From Collinsella aerofaciens (GTDB lineage: Bacteria > Actinomycetota > Coriobacteriia > Coriobacteriales > Coriobacteriaceae): 39,659 nt of DNA. Below are positions 7,948 through 16,138 of this stretch, one piece after another. The stretch is from positions 1 through 39,659 of the forward strand of contig NZ_CAAKNY010000037.1 in the NCBI RefSeq assembly GCF_901212495.1, read 5' to 3'. Both the position numbers and the translations under genes were made by a program. Each line of letters starts with the position of its first letter. Position 1 is the stretch's first letter. Under the pieces are notes generated by a model, which was not told the origin of the DNA, searched no databases, and was given only the letters and a program-made list of their open reading frames with translations.

Positions 7948-9369
7948 CTAGGCCATGAGCAGGCCGGTCTCCGCGACGTTCTTGTACCAGTACGCGCTCG
8001 CCTTGGGATAGCGCTTCTGGGTCTCAAAGTCGATGTAGAACAGGCCATAGCGCTTGTTATAGCCGTTGGTCCAGGAGAACTGGTCCTGCAGCGACCACAC
8101 AAAGTAGCCGTCGACGTTCACGCCGCCGTCGATCGCCTTGAGGATCCACGCGAGATGCTGGCGCATGTAGTCGATGCGAGGGGCATCGTCGATAAAGCCG
8201 TCCTCAAAGTCGTCCTTATAGCCCATGCCGTTCTCGGTGATGTAGATCTTCTTGTAGTTGGGGTAATCGTTCTTAATGCGCAGCAGCAGGTCGTACAGGC
8301 CCTCGGGATAGATGATCCAGTCCCAATCGGTGGTGGGAACGCCTTCGCGCACGCATGCCTCGCCAACGCCCTTGAGGAACCAGCGCGAGGAGCCCTTGTC
8401 GCCGGTGCCATTGTGGTTGATGTCGTTTTCGCCCTCGGCGGCACGCAGGAACTGGCACTTGTACGTGTTGACGCCCAGACAATCGTTGTAGGGGAGCGCG
8501 GCGGTCAGCGCGGCGATGTCCTCGTCGCGAACGTCGAGCTCGCCGCCGGCGATATGGGCCAGCTTGGTCGCAGCCTCCATGGTGTCGGCTGCATAGTGGC
8601 CGCGGAAGGTGGCGTCGAGCACCCAGCGGTTGTTGATGACGTCGGCCATGCGAGCGGCCTCGCAGTCGGCGGCGCTGTTGGGATCGAGGGGATACTTGGG
8701 CTCCAGGTTCTGGACAATGCCGATCTCGCCCTCAAAGCCGCCCTCATGGAAGGCGACGACAGCCTTGGCGTGGGCAACCATCATGTTGTGCATGAGCTGG
8801 AAGGCTTTGTCCAGGCGATACTTCTCGCCGTGCGGCCAGTTGCCGACGATAAAGCTGCCCTCGGCGGTCGCGGGAATCTCGTTAAAGGTAAACCAGTGCT
8901 TGACCTCAGTGAACTCGGCAAAGCAGAACTTGGCGTACTCGACAAAGGCGTCGATCGTCGTGCGCGTCAGGAAGCCCTCGCCGCCGTTCTGGTAAAAGGC
9001 CTCGGGCGTATCAAAGTGATCGAGCGTGACATAGGGGATAACGCCGGCTTTATTGCAGGTGGCAAAGAGCTCGTGATAGAAGGCAACACCCTCGGGGTTC
9101 ATCTCACCAGTGCCGTTGGGGAAGATACGGCTCCAAGCGATGGAGACGCGGATACCGTTGATACCGAAGCGCTGGCACAGGTCGATATCGACCGGGTACT
9201 TGTTGTAGAAATCGCTTGCGGGGTCGGGGGAGAAGCGACCCTGAGCAGCCAGGAAATCGTCCCAGGGCACTTTGCCCTTGCCGTGCGTGCGGGTCTCACC
9301 CTCAACCTGGTAAGCGGCGGTGGCGCCGCCAAATACAAAGCCGTCGGGGAACTGCATGGGGTTGTTCAT
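7948..9369 (-). CDS. lacG: 6-phospho-beta-galactosidase (GH1)
   Basis: LacG hydrolyses lactose-6-phosphate delivered by the lactose PTS to glucose and galactose-6-phosphate in the cytoplasm. The 473-residue protein agrees closely along its length with lactic-acid-bacterial LacG (468 residues), for example FGGATAAYQ.EG, ASDFYN.YPVD, RIS-like IRVSIAWSRIFP, TLDHFDTPEA and LDAT..G.Y. The acid/base is Glu164 in TFNEI and the nucleophile is Glu379 in YITENG. Ser432, Lys439 and Tyr441 in FSWTNGYNKRYG are the residues that bind the 6-phosphate in this subfamily, so a phospho-sugar substrate is strongly indicated. AAAGGA precedes the ATG. The gene follows lacE with a 76-bp gap containing a hairpin. 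Confidence 0.95.
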   Translation of the reverse strand: MNNPMQFPDGFVFGGATAAYQVEGETRTHGKGKVPWDDFLAAQGRFSPDPASDFYNKYPVDIDLCQRFGINGIRVSIAWSRIFPNGTGEMNPEGVAFYHELFATCNKAGVIPYVTLDHFDTPEAFYQNGGEGFLTRTTIDAFVEYAKFCFAEFTEVKHWFTFNEIPATAEGSFIVGNWPHGEKYRLDKAFQLMHNMMVAHAKAVVAFHEGGFEGEIGIVQNLEPKYPLDPNSAADCEAARMADVINNRWVLDATFRGHYAADTMEAATKLAHIAGGELDVRDEDIAALTAALPYNDCLGVNTYKCQFLRAAEGENDINHNGTGDKGSSRWFLKGVGEACVREGVPTTDWDWIIYPEGLYDLLLRIKNDYPNYKKIYITENGMGYKDDFEDGFIDDAPRIDYMRQHLAWILKAIDGGVNVDGYFVWSLQDQFSWTNGYNKRYGLFYIDFETQKRYPKASAYWYKNVAETGLLMA

Positions 9370-9403
9370 GAGTCATCCTTTCTGTGGGATACGAATGGGG
9401 AGA

Positions 9404-9430
9404 GGTGCCCGAACTGGGGGTCCGGGCACC
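9404..9430 (-). other. Intercistronic hairpin between lacE and lacG
   Basis: GGTGCCCG (9404-9411) pairs with CGGGCACC (9423-9430) around an 11-base loop. There is no T-run on either strand, so it is more likely an mRNA-stability or processing element that separates lacE and lacG expression than a terminator. Confidence 0.5.
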
Positions 9431-9445
9431 AACAGAGGGAGGAAA

Positions 9446-11224
9446 CTAGTCGAGGTTCTCGCGGAGCCACTTGATGGCGCCGGCAGGGTCGCGGGTAAGG
9501 TCGATATATTCCTTGCCGCGCGGGGCGAGCAGCTTAATACCCAGACGATCGGTGTCGGCCTTCATGTCGTTGTAGTAGCTACGAACCTGCGGGGCGAGCA
9601 CGATGACGTCGTACTGATCCATGATGGCAGTGTGCTGTCCGTAGGCACCTGCAGAGGAAGCGATGTTCTCGCCAGTCTGCGCGGCACCTTCCTTGATGGC
9701 GTTGGCAAGCATGGCAGAGGTGCCGGCGCCGGCGCACAGGACGAGGACCTTCAGACCGTCGACATTCTTCTTAGTGGATGCGTCGGCGGCGGGCTCGGGC
9801 TGATCGGCGACAGGTTTGCTGTCGGCGGCGGCAACAGTCGTCTCGACGGAAGCGGTCGCCTGCTCGACAGCGGGCGCAGAGGCGTCGGCGGCGATGGCAG
9901 CGGCACCATTGGACTCGAGACCCAGCTCGGCGGCGCGCTCGGCCTCCTGGTCGCAGAGCAGCTTATCGTATGCCTTCAAGAACGGCAGGTAGATGATGGC
10001 GTCCAGCAAGATGATGATCGCAACAAATACCAGGGCGATAAGCTGGAAGTTCGTGGTGATGAAAATGCCGATGGGGGCGGGGGTGGCCCAAGGCACCACG
10101 AAGGAGAAACCGTTCATGCCCACGTTATCGATAAAGAACTTGGCAACACTCACGTTGACGCAGCCGGCGGCAACAAAGGGGATGAGCATGTAGGGGTTAA
10201 GAATCATCGGCGCGCCAAAGAGCAGCGGCTCGTTGACAGCAAAGGCAACAGGAACAATCGAGGCCTTACCGACGGCTTTGAGCTGCTTGGACTTCATAAA
10301 GAGAATCAGCAGAAGCGGCACGATGAACGTGGCGCCGGTGCCGCCGAACTCACCTACGAGCGACATGTTAAAGGTGAGGGAGTGGGCGGGGTGGCCACCG
10401 GCCAGCAGAACCTGCAGGTTCTCGGCCTGGTTGGCAAGACGGATGGGGTCGATGCCCGGCTGGACAATCGAGGGGCCGTGAACGCCGATGAACCAGAAGA
10501 ACGCGGTGGCTGCCTGGATAAGGATAAGGCCGGGATAGGTTTCTGCAGCGGTAAAGAGCGGGGAGAGCAGTTTGATAAGCAGCTCGGAGAACGGAACGCC
10601 CATGAGGTTGCGCACGACAACATCGATGATGCCGCAGATGATGACAGCGCCGCCAAAGGGGATGATGTCGCGGAAGTTCTGAGCGATGGCGCCCGGGACT
10701 TCCTTGGGCAGTTTAATGGTCAGATCGCGCGAGACGCAGAATTTATAAACCCAAACGGTAATGAACGCTGCGATATAGGCGGAGAACAAGCCGCGTGTAC
10801 CCATGCTGGTGCAATCGAAGACCGAAAGCTCGGAGCCGTCGAGCTTGGTGGTGAACTGCGTAACAGCGAGCAACAGCATGCTGCACTGGGCGGCAACCAT
10901 GGTGGAGCCGTCGTTGAGCACCTTACCGGCGGGCATGCGGCGGTTCATGGAAGCCGTGAAGTTTTTGGCCGTAGTGCCGGCAACCATGATGCCCATGACG
11001 CCCATGGTGAAGTTGTACAGCTTGTTGCACCAGTCGGTGAGCGGCTGGGGCAACGTGATGCCGACGACGCCGGGAAGGGTGGCGATCAGCAGGAAGATCG
11101 AAGAGGTGAGGACGATGGGCATGCACCCAAGAAATCCGTCTTTGATGGCCTGGAGGTAGATGTTCCTCGAGATTTTCTCAAAGAACGGTTGATGCTTTTC
11201 GAGCATCTTTACGATGGCGTCCAT
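9446..11224 (-). CDS. lacE: PTS lactose-specific EIICB
   Basis: LacE is the lactose permease that transfers phosphate from LacF to lactose during uptake. Its 592 residues match the length of known LacE. Residues about 1-430 form the EIIC membrane domain (start MDAIVKMLEKHQPFFEKISRNIYLQAIKDGFL, then MVAGTTAKNFT, GVHGPSIV and FAVNEPLLFG). A long Ala-rich linker follows at about 440-485 (repeated AAAIAADASAPA-like segments), then an EIIB domain with its phosphocysteine at Cys497 in VLVLCAGAGTSA. AAAGGAG lies six bases ahead of the ATG. It heads a minus-strand operon with lacG and is divergent from the LacI regulator at 11499. The paralogue at 4955-6649 has a shorter linker. Confidence 0.93.
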   Translation of the reverse strand: MDAIVKMLEKHQPFFEKISRNIYLQAIKDGFLGCMPIVLTSSIFLLIATLPGVVGITLPQPLTDWCNKLYNFTMGVMGIMVAGTTAKNFTASMNRRMPAGKVLNDGSTMVAAQCSMLLLAVTQFTTKLDGSELSVFDCTSMGTRGLFSAYIAAFITVWVYKFCVSRDLTIKLPKEVPGAIAQNFRDIIPFGGAVIICGIIDVVVRNLMGVPFSELLIKLLSPLFTAAETYPGLILIQAATAFFWFIGVHGPSIVQPGIDPIRLANQAENLQVLLAGGHPAHSLTFNMSLVGEFGGTGATFIVPLLLILFMKSKQLKAVGKASIVPVAFAVNEPLLFGAPMILNPYMLIPFVAAGCVNVSVAKFFIDNVGMNGFSFVVPWATPAPIGIFITTNFQLIALVFVAIIILLDAIIYLPFLKAYDKLLCDQEAERAAELGLESNGAAAIAADASAPAVEQATASVETTVAAADSKPVADQPEPAADASTKKNVDGLKVLVLCAGAGTSAMLANAIKEGAAQTGENIASSAGAYGQHTAIMDQYDVIVLAPQVRSYYNDMKADTDRLGIKLLAPRGKEYIDLTRDPAGAIKWLRENLD

Positions 11225-11326
11225 AGAGCTCCTTTGCTACTTGATGCGCGATGCATGTGGATGGAACTGGTCGTCGATGGATGGTCAGGACTGCCCGGAA
11301 CCTCCCTGGGTAAGGAAGGTGTTCTG

Positions 11327-11424
11327 AAATGACAAAGTTGTCATTTCGTTGATGACAACGTAAGACATTGTAGAAGGGGCAACAAGGATTTACGGGTGAA
11401 CGGTCGATATTGTCCGGTAAACGG
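11327..11424. promoter_or_regulatory. Divergent lacE / lacI control region with palindromes
   Basis: Four sites are visible. A perfect palindrome with 9-base arms (AAATGACAA-AG-TTGTCATTT) occupies 11327-11346, and a smaller one (CGTTG-ATGA-CAACG) follows at 11347-11360. GGGTGAACGGT at 11394-11404 and CCGGTAAACGG at 11414-11424 are 20 bp apart and resemble the exact ACCGTTCACGG boxes (here reversed) at lacF, lacA and galM. A weak TTGTCA / TATGCT promoter with a 15-bp spacer (11430-11456) could drive lacI. The first palindrome is placed to control lacE. Confidence 0.55.
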
Positions 11425-11498
11425 CTGATTTGTCAGTCGAGCAGGTAGTGTATGCTAGAACACAAAAAACAAGTGATACAAAGCCGACTGGAGAAGCG

Positions 11499-12509
11499 GT
11501 GACAACGATGGACAAGAAAAATGTCTCGATGAACGATGTGGCGATTGCCGCGGGTGTTTCTCTCAAGACGGTGTCGCGCGTGATCAACGAGCCCGATAGC
11601 GTGCGAGAGTCGACACGCGATAAGGTCCATTCGGCAATGGAGACGCTCGGGTTTCGAACTAACTTTGCCGCGCGTTCGCTCAAGTTAGGCCGTTACGGGT
11701 GCATCGGCGTCGTGCTGTTTCACTTGTCGGGCGGTGCCGTGGACATGATTGACGGTATCGCCGATGCCGCCGAAGAACGCGGCTTTGCGCTCACGATGAT
11801 TAAGAAGTGCGCAGGGGAGAAGATGACCCTTGCCGATGCGGCGCGCAGGATGTCGCAGCTGCCTGTTGATGGCATGATCTTCAATCTGCGTCAGATGGTC
11901 GATGACTTTGATGCCTTTGAGGCGCCGAGAGACCTCAAGACGGTGATTATTACGTCTATAGAGCATCCCACGTGTTCTACGGTTAGTGACGACCAGGAAG
12001 GTGGTGCGCGCATGGCGTGTGAGTACTTTTTGAATCGCGGGCACAAGAACGTGTACTTTGTCTCTGGTAAGAAAGAGTCGCTGTCGAGTCAATGTCGTAT
12101 GAAAGGCTGGCTTGCGGCGCTCAAAGCGCGCGGCATTGAGCCGCCCGAGCCTCTGCAAGGCGATTGGAACGCGGATAGCGGGTATGCTGCAGGCCTTGTG
12201 CTTGCCGATAAACCCGACTGCACGGCGGTTCTAGCCGCCAACGATTGCATGGCTAACGGCGTAATGATGGCTCTGCGTGATAAGGGTCTGAGTGTGCCCG
12301 ATGATGTGTCCGTGATCGGCTTTGATGACGAGCTATACAAGACGATACCTAATTCGATTTTGACCTCTGTAAAGTTTCGCCATCGCGAGTTGGGCGTTCG
12401 TGCGCTCAACGAAGTCGTTGCAGGCCTTGAGACCCCGAGCTCAAGAAGTCGCACACTTGTGTCGGGCGTGCTGATCGAGCGTTCCAGCGTGAAAGACCTA
12501 CGGGCGTGA
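11499..12509 (+). CDS. LacI-family transcriptional regulator
   Basis: The 336-residue protein starts with the LacI helix-turn-helix (VSMNDVAIAAGVSLKTVSRVINEPDSVRESTRDKVHSAMETLGFRTNFAARSLK, including hinge helix) followed by a periplasmic-binding-protein-like sugar sensor (GCIGVVLFHLSGG, YFLNRGHKNVYFVSGK, AVLAANDCMANGVMMAL, DVSVIGFDD). I chose GTG at 11499 because GGAG at 11490-11493 gives a five-base spacing; ATG at 11508 is the alternative but its spacing is too long. The gene is divergent from lacE-lacG and upstream of lacF, so it probably controls the lactose genes through the ACCGTTCACGG-like boxes, two of which lie in its own promoter region. The inducer is unknown. Confidence 0.9.
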   Translation: MTTMDKKNVSMNDVAIAAGVSLKTVSRVINEPDSVRESTRDKVHSAMETLGFRTNFAARSLKLGRYGCIGVVLFHLSGGAVDMIDGIADAAEERGFALTMIKKCAGEKMTLADAARRMSQLPVDGMIFNLRQMVDDFDAFEAPRDLKTVIITSIEHPTCSTVSDDQEGGARMACEYFLNRGHKNVYFVSGKKESLSSQCRMKGWLAALKARGIEPPEPLQGDWNADSGYAAGLVLADKPDCTAVLAANDCMANGVMMALRDKGLSVPDDVSVIGFDDELYKTIPNSILTSVKFRHRELGVRALNEVVAGLETPSSRSRTLVSGVLIERSSVKDLRA

Positions 12510-12633
12510 ACATAGAAGCCGTTGCTCGCCCTCTCGCTTTGACATGATTAGAGCAGCGAGAAACTTTCGTTGGTGGGCGGATCTGTTTGGCTTGTCAATC
12601 GAGATGTTCGATATTGTTCACAACAGTTTAAAA

Positions 12634-12705
12634 ACCGTTCACGGGTAAAAAAATACCGTTCACGGCTTGAAATAACGTTATGCATTGTTCTTTTTTGTTT
12701 GAATG
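12634..12705 (+). promoter_or_regulatory. lacF control region: two LacI-type boxes and a DeoR-type box
   Basis: ACCGTTCACGG occurs twice, at 12634-12644 and 12655-12665, 21 bp apart, so on the same face of the helix. A -10-like TATGCA (12679-12684) follows, and directly after it TTGTTC-N6-GTTTGAATG at 12685-12705 repeats the operator at 1717-1737 with two mismatches. This predicts dual control of lacF by a LacI and a DeoR protein. The region 12510-12787 contains no gene. Confidence 0.65.
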
Positions 12706-12787
12706 TTATTGTTTCGGGCATACACAGCGCAGCGCGTATGCCCGGACGCGATGCTTTCCGTTGGTTCATGTGTGAAAGGAACGCAAT

Positions 12788-13126
12788 ATGGCAACCAAAG
12801 AAGAAATCTCGATGGTTGGATTCGAGATTGTCGCATATGCGGGCGACGCCCAGACTGATCTGCTTGCAGCGCTCGATGCTGCTCGCGAGGGCGATTTTGA
12901 GAAGGCCGAGCAGCTGCACAAGGATGCGAGCGATGCGCTCATCGGCGCTCACGACACGCAGACCAAGCTGCTTTCGCAGGAGGCCGGCGGTGGCGAGATG
13001 GAGATGACCTTCATCATGGCCCATGCTCAGGATACTCTCATGACCACCATGATCCTGGAGAAGCAGACTCGCTTTACCATCGATGCCTACAGGCGCATCG
13101 CCGAGCTCGAGGCCAAACTTGCCTAA
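12788..13126 (+). CDS. lacF: PTS lactose-specific EIIA
   Basis: LacF is the cytoplasmic phosphocarrier between HPr and the EIIB domain of LacE. The 112-residue, all-helical protein has the family layout: EEISMVGFEIVAYAGDAQTDLLAALDAAREGDFEKAEQL (helix 1-2), a middle helix with DA....A H..QTKLL, and the third helix with His79 in FIMAHAQDTLMT; this His is the phosphorylated residue and Asp82 the metal ligand of the LacF trimer. GAAAGGAACGCAAT provides the ribosome binding site. It forms its own unit with a terminator at 13154-13186, rather than lying next to lacE as in lactic acid bacteria. It may also serve the EIICB at 4955-6649. Confidence 0.95.
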   Translation: MATKEEISMVGFEIVAYAGDAQTDLLAALDAAREGDFEKAEQLHKDASDALIGAHDTQTKLLSQEAGGGEMEMTFIMAHAQDTLMTTMILEKQTRFTIDAYRRIAELEAKLA

Positions 13127-13153
13127 CGAGCCCTCACAACCAAGTCCCCTTCC

Positions 13154-13190
13154 AAAAGCCCTGCCGCTACCCGCAGCAGGGCTTTTCCTG
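13154..13190 (+). terminator. Terminator after lacF
   Basis: AAAAGCCCTGC (13154-13164) pairs with GCAGGGCTTTT (13176-13186), an 11-bp stem whose T-run is part of the stem, 28 bases after the lacF stop codon. Confidence 0.85.
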
Positions 13191-13199
13191 TCCTCCTCC

Positions 13200-13325
13200 A
13201 AGTTGCGGTGAAATAGGGACTGAATAGGGGCCGGCGGGCGCAAAACAATCTCTATTCCATCGCAACTTATCCCGAGATAGTCATTGGGGACGTTCTTAAA
13301 CGACTAGTCATTGGGGACAGTCTTG
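13200..13325. repeat. REP-like inverted repeat and a direct repeat with a GGGGAC core
   Basis: 13200-13268 is bounded by AAGTTGCG and CGCAACTT, with AATAG..CTATT as further pairing. Just after it, GTCATTGGGGAC occurs twice (13280 and 13308, 28 bp apart), followed by GTTCTT and AGTCTT. The same GTCATTGGGGACGTTCTT unit recurs at 18251-18329. These look like intergenic repetitive elements; no gene is present between 13127 and 13411. Confidence 0.6.
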
Positions 13326-13411
13326 GTGCGCTCCGTTCGTCCACCCGTTCGATTTTTGCTCGGTGGGTATACTTCCTTTCGCATTAAACGCCGGACTGAG
13401 GAGGTATCCAA

Positions 13412-14443
13412 ATGCCGGACAACGGATCAATTCAAAAAAGAGACGCGCATGAGATGGCTCATGGGCGTCCTGTCCAGATAACTGAGCACACGACGGTAAC
13501 CGAGCTGCAGCCCAGCCTGTCCGATGTGGTGTGCGCAAACAAAAAGCTGCAGATTGGCTTTATCGTTGCGCTCGTGGTACTGGCGCTCCTGTCGGGCTTT
13601 GTCGCGCGCCCGCATTTCGCCGATACCAAAACTTGGGACTCCACCATCGAGGTCATAGATCAAAAGAAAGGCAACGTACTGGCGCTCACGACCTCGTGCG
13701 TAGCGCTGTCTGCGGGCATTACCGCGCTGCCTGGTGATACGGGGACGCCGGTTGCCGAGCAGCTCGCGCAGCTTTCGGGCAACTTGGGCATCGTGCTTGC
13801 CGTGCTATACCTAGAGAAATATCTTTTGACTATTCTGTGGTCGGTCGGCCTGGGCATCTTGATTCCGTTCTCGCTCGTACTCTTTGCGGTGTCGCTTGGT
13901 ATTCACGGGCGCTGGAGCACGAGCGCCGTCCTGCGCCGCGTGGCGACGCGCGTGCTGGTGGTTGCCGTGATCGGCATGGCGTTGGTGCCCGCGAGCGTAT
14001 GGGTGTCACAGAAGGTCGATGAAACGTATCGCGTAAGTATCAAACAGGCCGAGGAAAAAGCGACCGATGCTGCAAAGACGGCTGAAGCTACGGAGAAGTC
14101 CGGCGACACCAGCTCAAAATCAAGTAAGAAAAAGTCCGAGGCCACGGAGTCTAAAAACGTGCTCGAGCAGTTGACTGATGGGGCCTCGAGCCTGGTCACG
14201 TCGGTAACCAGCGGTGCCAAGCAGATGACCGACGAGATCGTGCAGCAGGTGACCGACCTGATCGAAGGCGTCATCGTGATGATCGTCACCTCGTGTGTGG
14301 TCCCGCTGCTGGTTCTTGCGGCATTCCTGTGGCTGGGACACGTGCTGCTGGGGATTGATGTCTCCGGTCCCGCGAACTATCTGACGGGTCGTTTCTTGGG
14401 TGCTCCGTCCAAACATGCCAAGAAGAGTGGGCAGTCTGAGTAG
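13412..14443 (+). CDS. Membrane protein of unknown function
   Basis: I do not recognise this 343-residue protein. It has probable membrane segments at about 47-64, 88-106, 140-165, 181-198 and 285-314. Between the fourth and fifth lies a soluble loop of about 85 residues (200-285): a Lys/Glu/Ser-rich part (EEKATDAAKTAEATEKSGDT, SSKSSKKKSEATESK) and an amphipathic helix (VTSGAKQMTDEIVQQVTDLIEG). The N-terminal 45 residues are polar and cytoplasmic-looking. TGAGGAGGT ahead of ATG 13412 is a near-perfect ribosome binding site. It is monocistronic, between lacF and lacA, with its own terminator at 14478-14510. The location within the lac cluster may be fortuitous; a link to lactose metabolism is not shown by the sequence. 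Confidence 0.8.
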   Translation: MPDNGSIQKRDAHEMAHGRPVQITEHTTVTELQPSLSDVVCANKKLQIGFIVALVVLALLSGFVARPHFADTKTWDSTIEVIDQKKGNVLALTTSCVALSAGITALPGDTGTPVAEQLAQLSGNLGIVLAVLYLEKYLLTILWSVGLGILIPFSLVLFAVSLGIHGRWSTSAVLRRVATRVLVVAVIGMALVPASVWVSQKVDETYRVSIKQAEEKATDAAKTAEATEKSGDTSSKSSKKKSEATESKNVLEQLTDGASSLVTSVTSGAKQMTDEIVQQVTDLIEGVIVMIVTSCVVPLLVLAAFLWLGHVLLGIDVSGPANYLTGRFLGAPSKHAKKSGQSE

Positions 14444-14477
14444 GCGGCAAAGCGATCTTTGGAAGATCAACCGTAAG

Positions 14478-14515
14478 AAGGGCGGCCGAGATGCGTTTTC
14501 GGCCGCCCTTTTGTT
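14478..14515 (+). terminator. Terminator after the membrane protein gene
   Basis: AAGGGCGGCCGA (14478-14489) pairs perfectly with TCGGCCGCCCTT (14499-14510), followed by TTGTTTG. Confidence 0.87.
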
Positions 14516-14568
14516 TGTTGAATACGTGGTCACTCCGTCCACGCCGGGTCCAAACGGCCAGCAATCAT

Positions 14569-14656
14569 CCGTGAACGGTATTTGTTCAAAAAAGAACAAA
14601 GATAAACAAATAATTGTTGCAGTCGATGTTCGAATGTGTTCAAATAAACATGAACA
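14569..14656 (+). promoter_or_regulatory. lacA control region: LacI-type box and inverted repeats
   Basis: CCGTGAACGGT (14569-14579) is the exact reverse complement of the lacF boxes. Directly after it, TTTGTTC-AAAAAA-GAACAAA (14581-14600) is a 7-base-arm inverted repeat that resembles the DeoR-type box at lacF when read on the other strand, and TGTTCA / TGAACA (14637-14656) forms a third site with an 8-base spacer. AT-rich sequence between them could hold the promoter. No gene lies between 14444 and 14750. Confidence 0.6.
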
Positions 14657-14750
14657 GTGAAGAACCGCGCATTCAGATGCCCGGACCTGAACGCGATTCA
14701 ACACTTCCAAACAGAAACTACGCACCTGCGTATCTCTCAAGGAGGATGTC

Positions 14751-15179
14751 ATGAGGGTTGTAATCGCTTCCGATGCCGACGGTATGTCGATGAAGGAGTC
14801 CATCAAGGAGATGCTCATCGCCGATGGCCACGAGGTCGTCGACTATTCCGAGACCCCTGCCGCGGACTTTGTCGATTCCGCGACCGCCGTTGCCAAGGAC
14901 CTGCTGGAGCACAAGGATTCCCAGGGCTTCGCATTCGATAAGTACGGCGTCGGCTCCTATATGGCCGCCGTCAAGATCAAGGGCATGGTCGTCGCCAACA
15001 TTTCCGACGAGCGTTCCGCCTACATGACCCGCGAGCACAACGGCTCGCGCATGGTCACCATGGGCCCGGGCGTTGTGGGCACCGAGGTCGCCAAGAAGAT
15101 CGCCCGCGAGTTCCTGCGCGCCCAGTACGCCGGTGGCCGTCACCAGATCCGTGTCGACATGCTCAACAAGATGGCCTAA
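14751..15179 (+). CDS. lacA: Galactose-6-phosphate isomerase, subunit LacA
   Basis: LacA and LacB together convert galactose-6-phosphate to tagatose-6-phosphate. The 142-residue protein has the RpiB/LacAB fold and agrees closely with LacA of lactic acid bacteria: SD..G...KE.IK at the start, VDFVD-like ADFVDSATAVAKDL, DKYGVGSYMAAVKIKGM, the SDERSAYMTREHNGSRMVTMGPGVVG stretch, and the end GGRHQIRVDMLNKM. As in other LacA subunits, the loop that carries the catalytic Cys in RpiB and LacB reads YGVGS, so this subunit alone would lack that residue. AAGGAGG lies about six bases ahead of the ATG. lacB follows after 63 bp in the same operon. Confidence 0.95.
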   Translation: MRVVIASDADGMSMKESIKEMLIADGHEVVDYSETPAADFVDSATAVAKDLLEHKDSQGFAFDKYGVGSYMAAVKIKGMVVANISDERSAYMTREHNGSRMVTMGPGVVGTEVAKKIAREFLRAQYAGGRHQIRVDMLNKMA

Positions 15180-15242
15180 CGAGAGCCACCGAGAACTCGA
15201 ACTTCTACCTCAACTTGTGAATTCAGACGAAAGGACGTTCTG

Positions 15243-15767
15243 ATGAAGAAGACCATCGCAATCGGTTGCGACCATATCGTTACGGACGAGAAGATCTATC
15301 TGGCCGACCGCCTGGAGCAGGCTGGCTACAAGGTGCTCGACTGCGGCACCTACAGCCACACCCGTACGCACTACCCCATCTACGGCAAGGCCGTGGGCGA
15401 GGCCGTTGCCAGCGGCAAGGCCGACTTTGGCGTGGCCCTGTGCGGCACCGGCATCGGCATCACCAACGCCGTCAACAAGGTCCCCGGCGCCCGCTGCGCC
15501 CTGGTTCGCGACATGACCTCTGCCCTGTATGCCCGTCGCGAGCTCAACGCCAACATCGTGGGCTTTGGCGGCAAGATCACCGGCGAGTTCCTGATGGCCG
15601 ACATCATGCTCGCCTTCCTGGAGGAGCCCTACGAGAAGACCCCCGAGCACGATGCCCTGATTGCCAAGATCGATGCCTGCAACAAGGCCGACGCCGAGGC
15701 TCAGGCTGACCCGCACTTCTTTGACGAGTTCCTGGAGAAGTGGGACCGCGGCGAATACCACGACTAA
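15243..15767 (+). CDS. lacB: Galactose-6-phosphate isomerase, subunit LacB
   Basis: This is the second subunit of the LacAB isomerase, 174 residues against 171 in lactic acid bacteria. Landmarks are [18 protein letters not shown] (phosphate-binding start with D and H), [16 protein letters not shown], and [49 protein letters not shown]. The Cys in ALCGTGIG is the catalytic residue of the RpiB/LacB type. The C-terminal tail with [19 protein letters not shown] is specific to LacB. GAAAGGA precedes the ATG. The structured element at 15771-15909 begins three bases after the stop codon. Confidence 0.95.
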   Translation: MKKTIAIGCDHIVTDEKIYLADRLEQAGYKVLDCGTYSHTRTHYPIYGKAVGEAVASGKADFGVALCGTGIGITNAVNKVPGARCALVRDMTSALYARRELNANIVGFGGKITGEFLMADIMLAFLEEPYEKTPEHDALIAKIDACNKADAEAQADPHFFDEFLEKWDRGEYHD

Positions 15768-15770
15768 GGA

Positions 15771-15909
15771 GGTTCCGGCGTTCTACCGAACGCCGGACCT
15801 GTCGACGCTGCGAAGCCATCTGGCGGGCAATCTGCCGCTCAGCTTCGGCGGCATGACCAAAAGGTCAATGCCGCCTTGCTTCACGGCACCTTGCCTCGCC
15901 AGCTGGCTT
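15771..15909 (+). ncRNA. Conserved structured element, copy A (candidate RNA)
   Basis: The 139-nt element begins three bases after the lacB stop. Parts in order: hairpin 15775-15783 / 15788-15796 (9 bp, TACC loop); a single-stranded GACGCTGCG (15804-15812); a long stem 15813-15830 with 15891-15909 containing one bulged T; an inner stem TGCCG / CGGCA (15833-15837, 15884-15888); and a terminal hairpin 15847-15854 / 15868-15875 capped by GACC-AAAA-GGTC with a bulged A. Copy B (18057-18195) has the same length and fold but different stem sequences. The rest of the gap up to 16138 shows a hairpin CTCGC / GCGAG (15910-15929) and nothing else clear. Confidence 0.7.
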
Positions 15910-16138
15910 CTCGCTGACATTGAGGCGAGCTGTGGGGCTGTCCTTGTTGTGAGGCGATCTGGCGGACGAGCTGCTCCGATAACACTTTTGCTTGCTGAGC
16001 TTGTGTGCTTTGATTTTGGCGGTCCCGGGCATTCTGCAGTATCTTAAATGACGGCTCGCGTTTCTGTGAGGGGGCGCGGGCCGGTTTTCTATCAGCCCTA
16101 TTGACTTGGCGGGCTGTCGTAAGAAAGGGAAGGCTCCT

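Noticed and set aside
9320..11332. A 670-codon open frame on the plus strand opposite lacE
   Set aside because: Shadow of lacE; no ribosome binding site or recognisable domain, and the minus-strand protein is clearly LacE.
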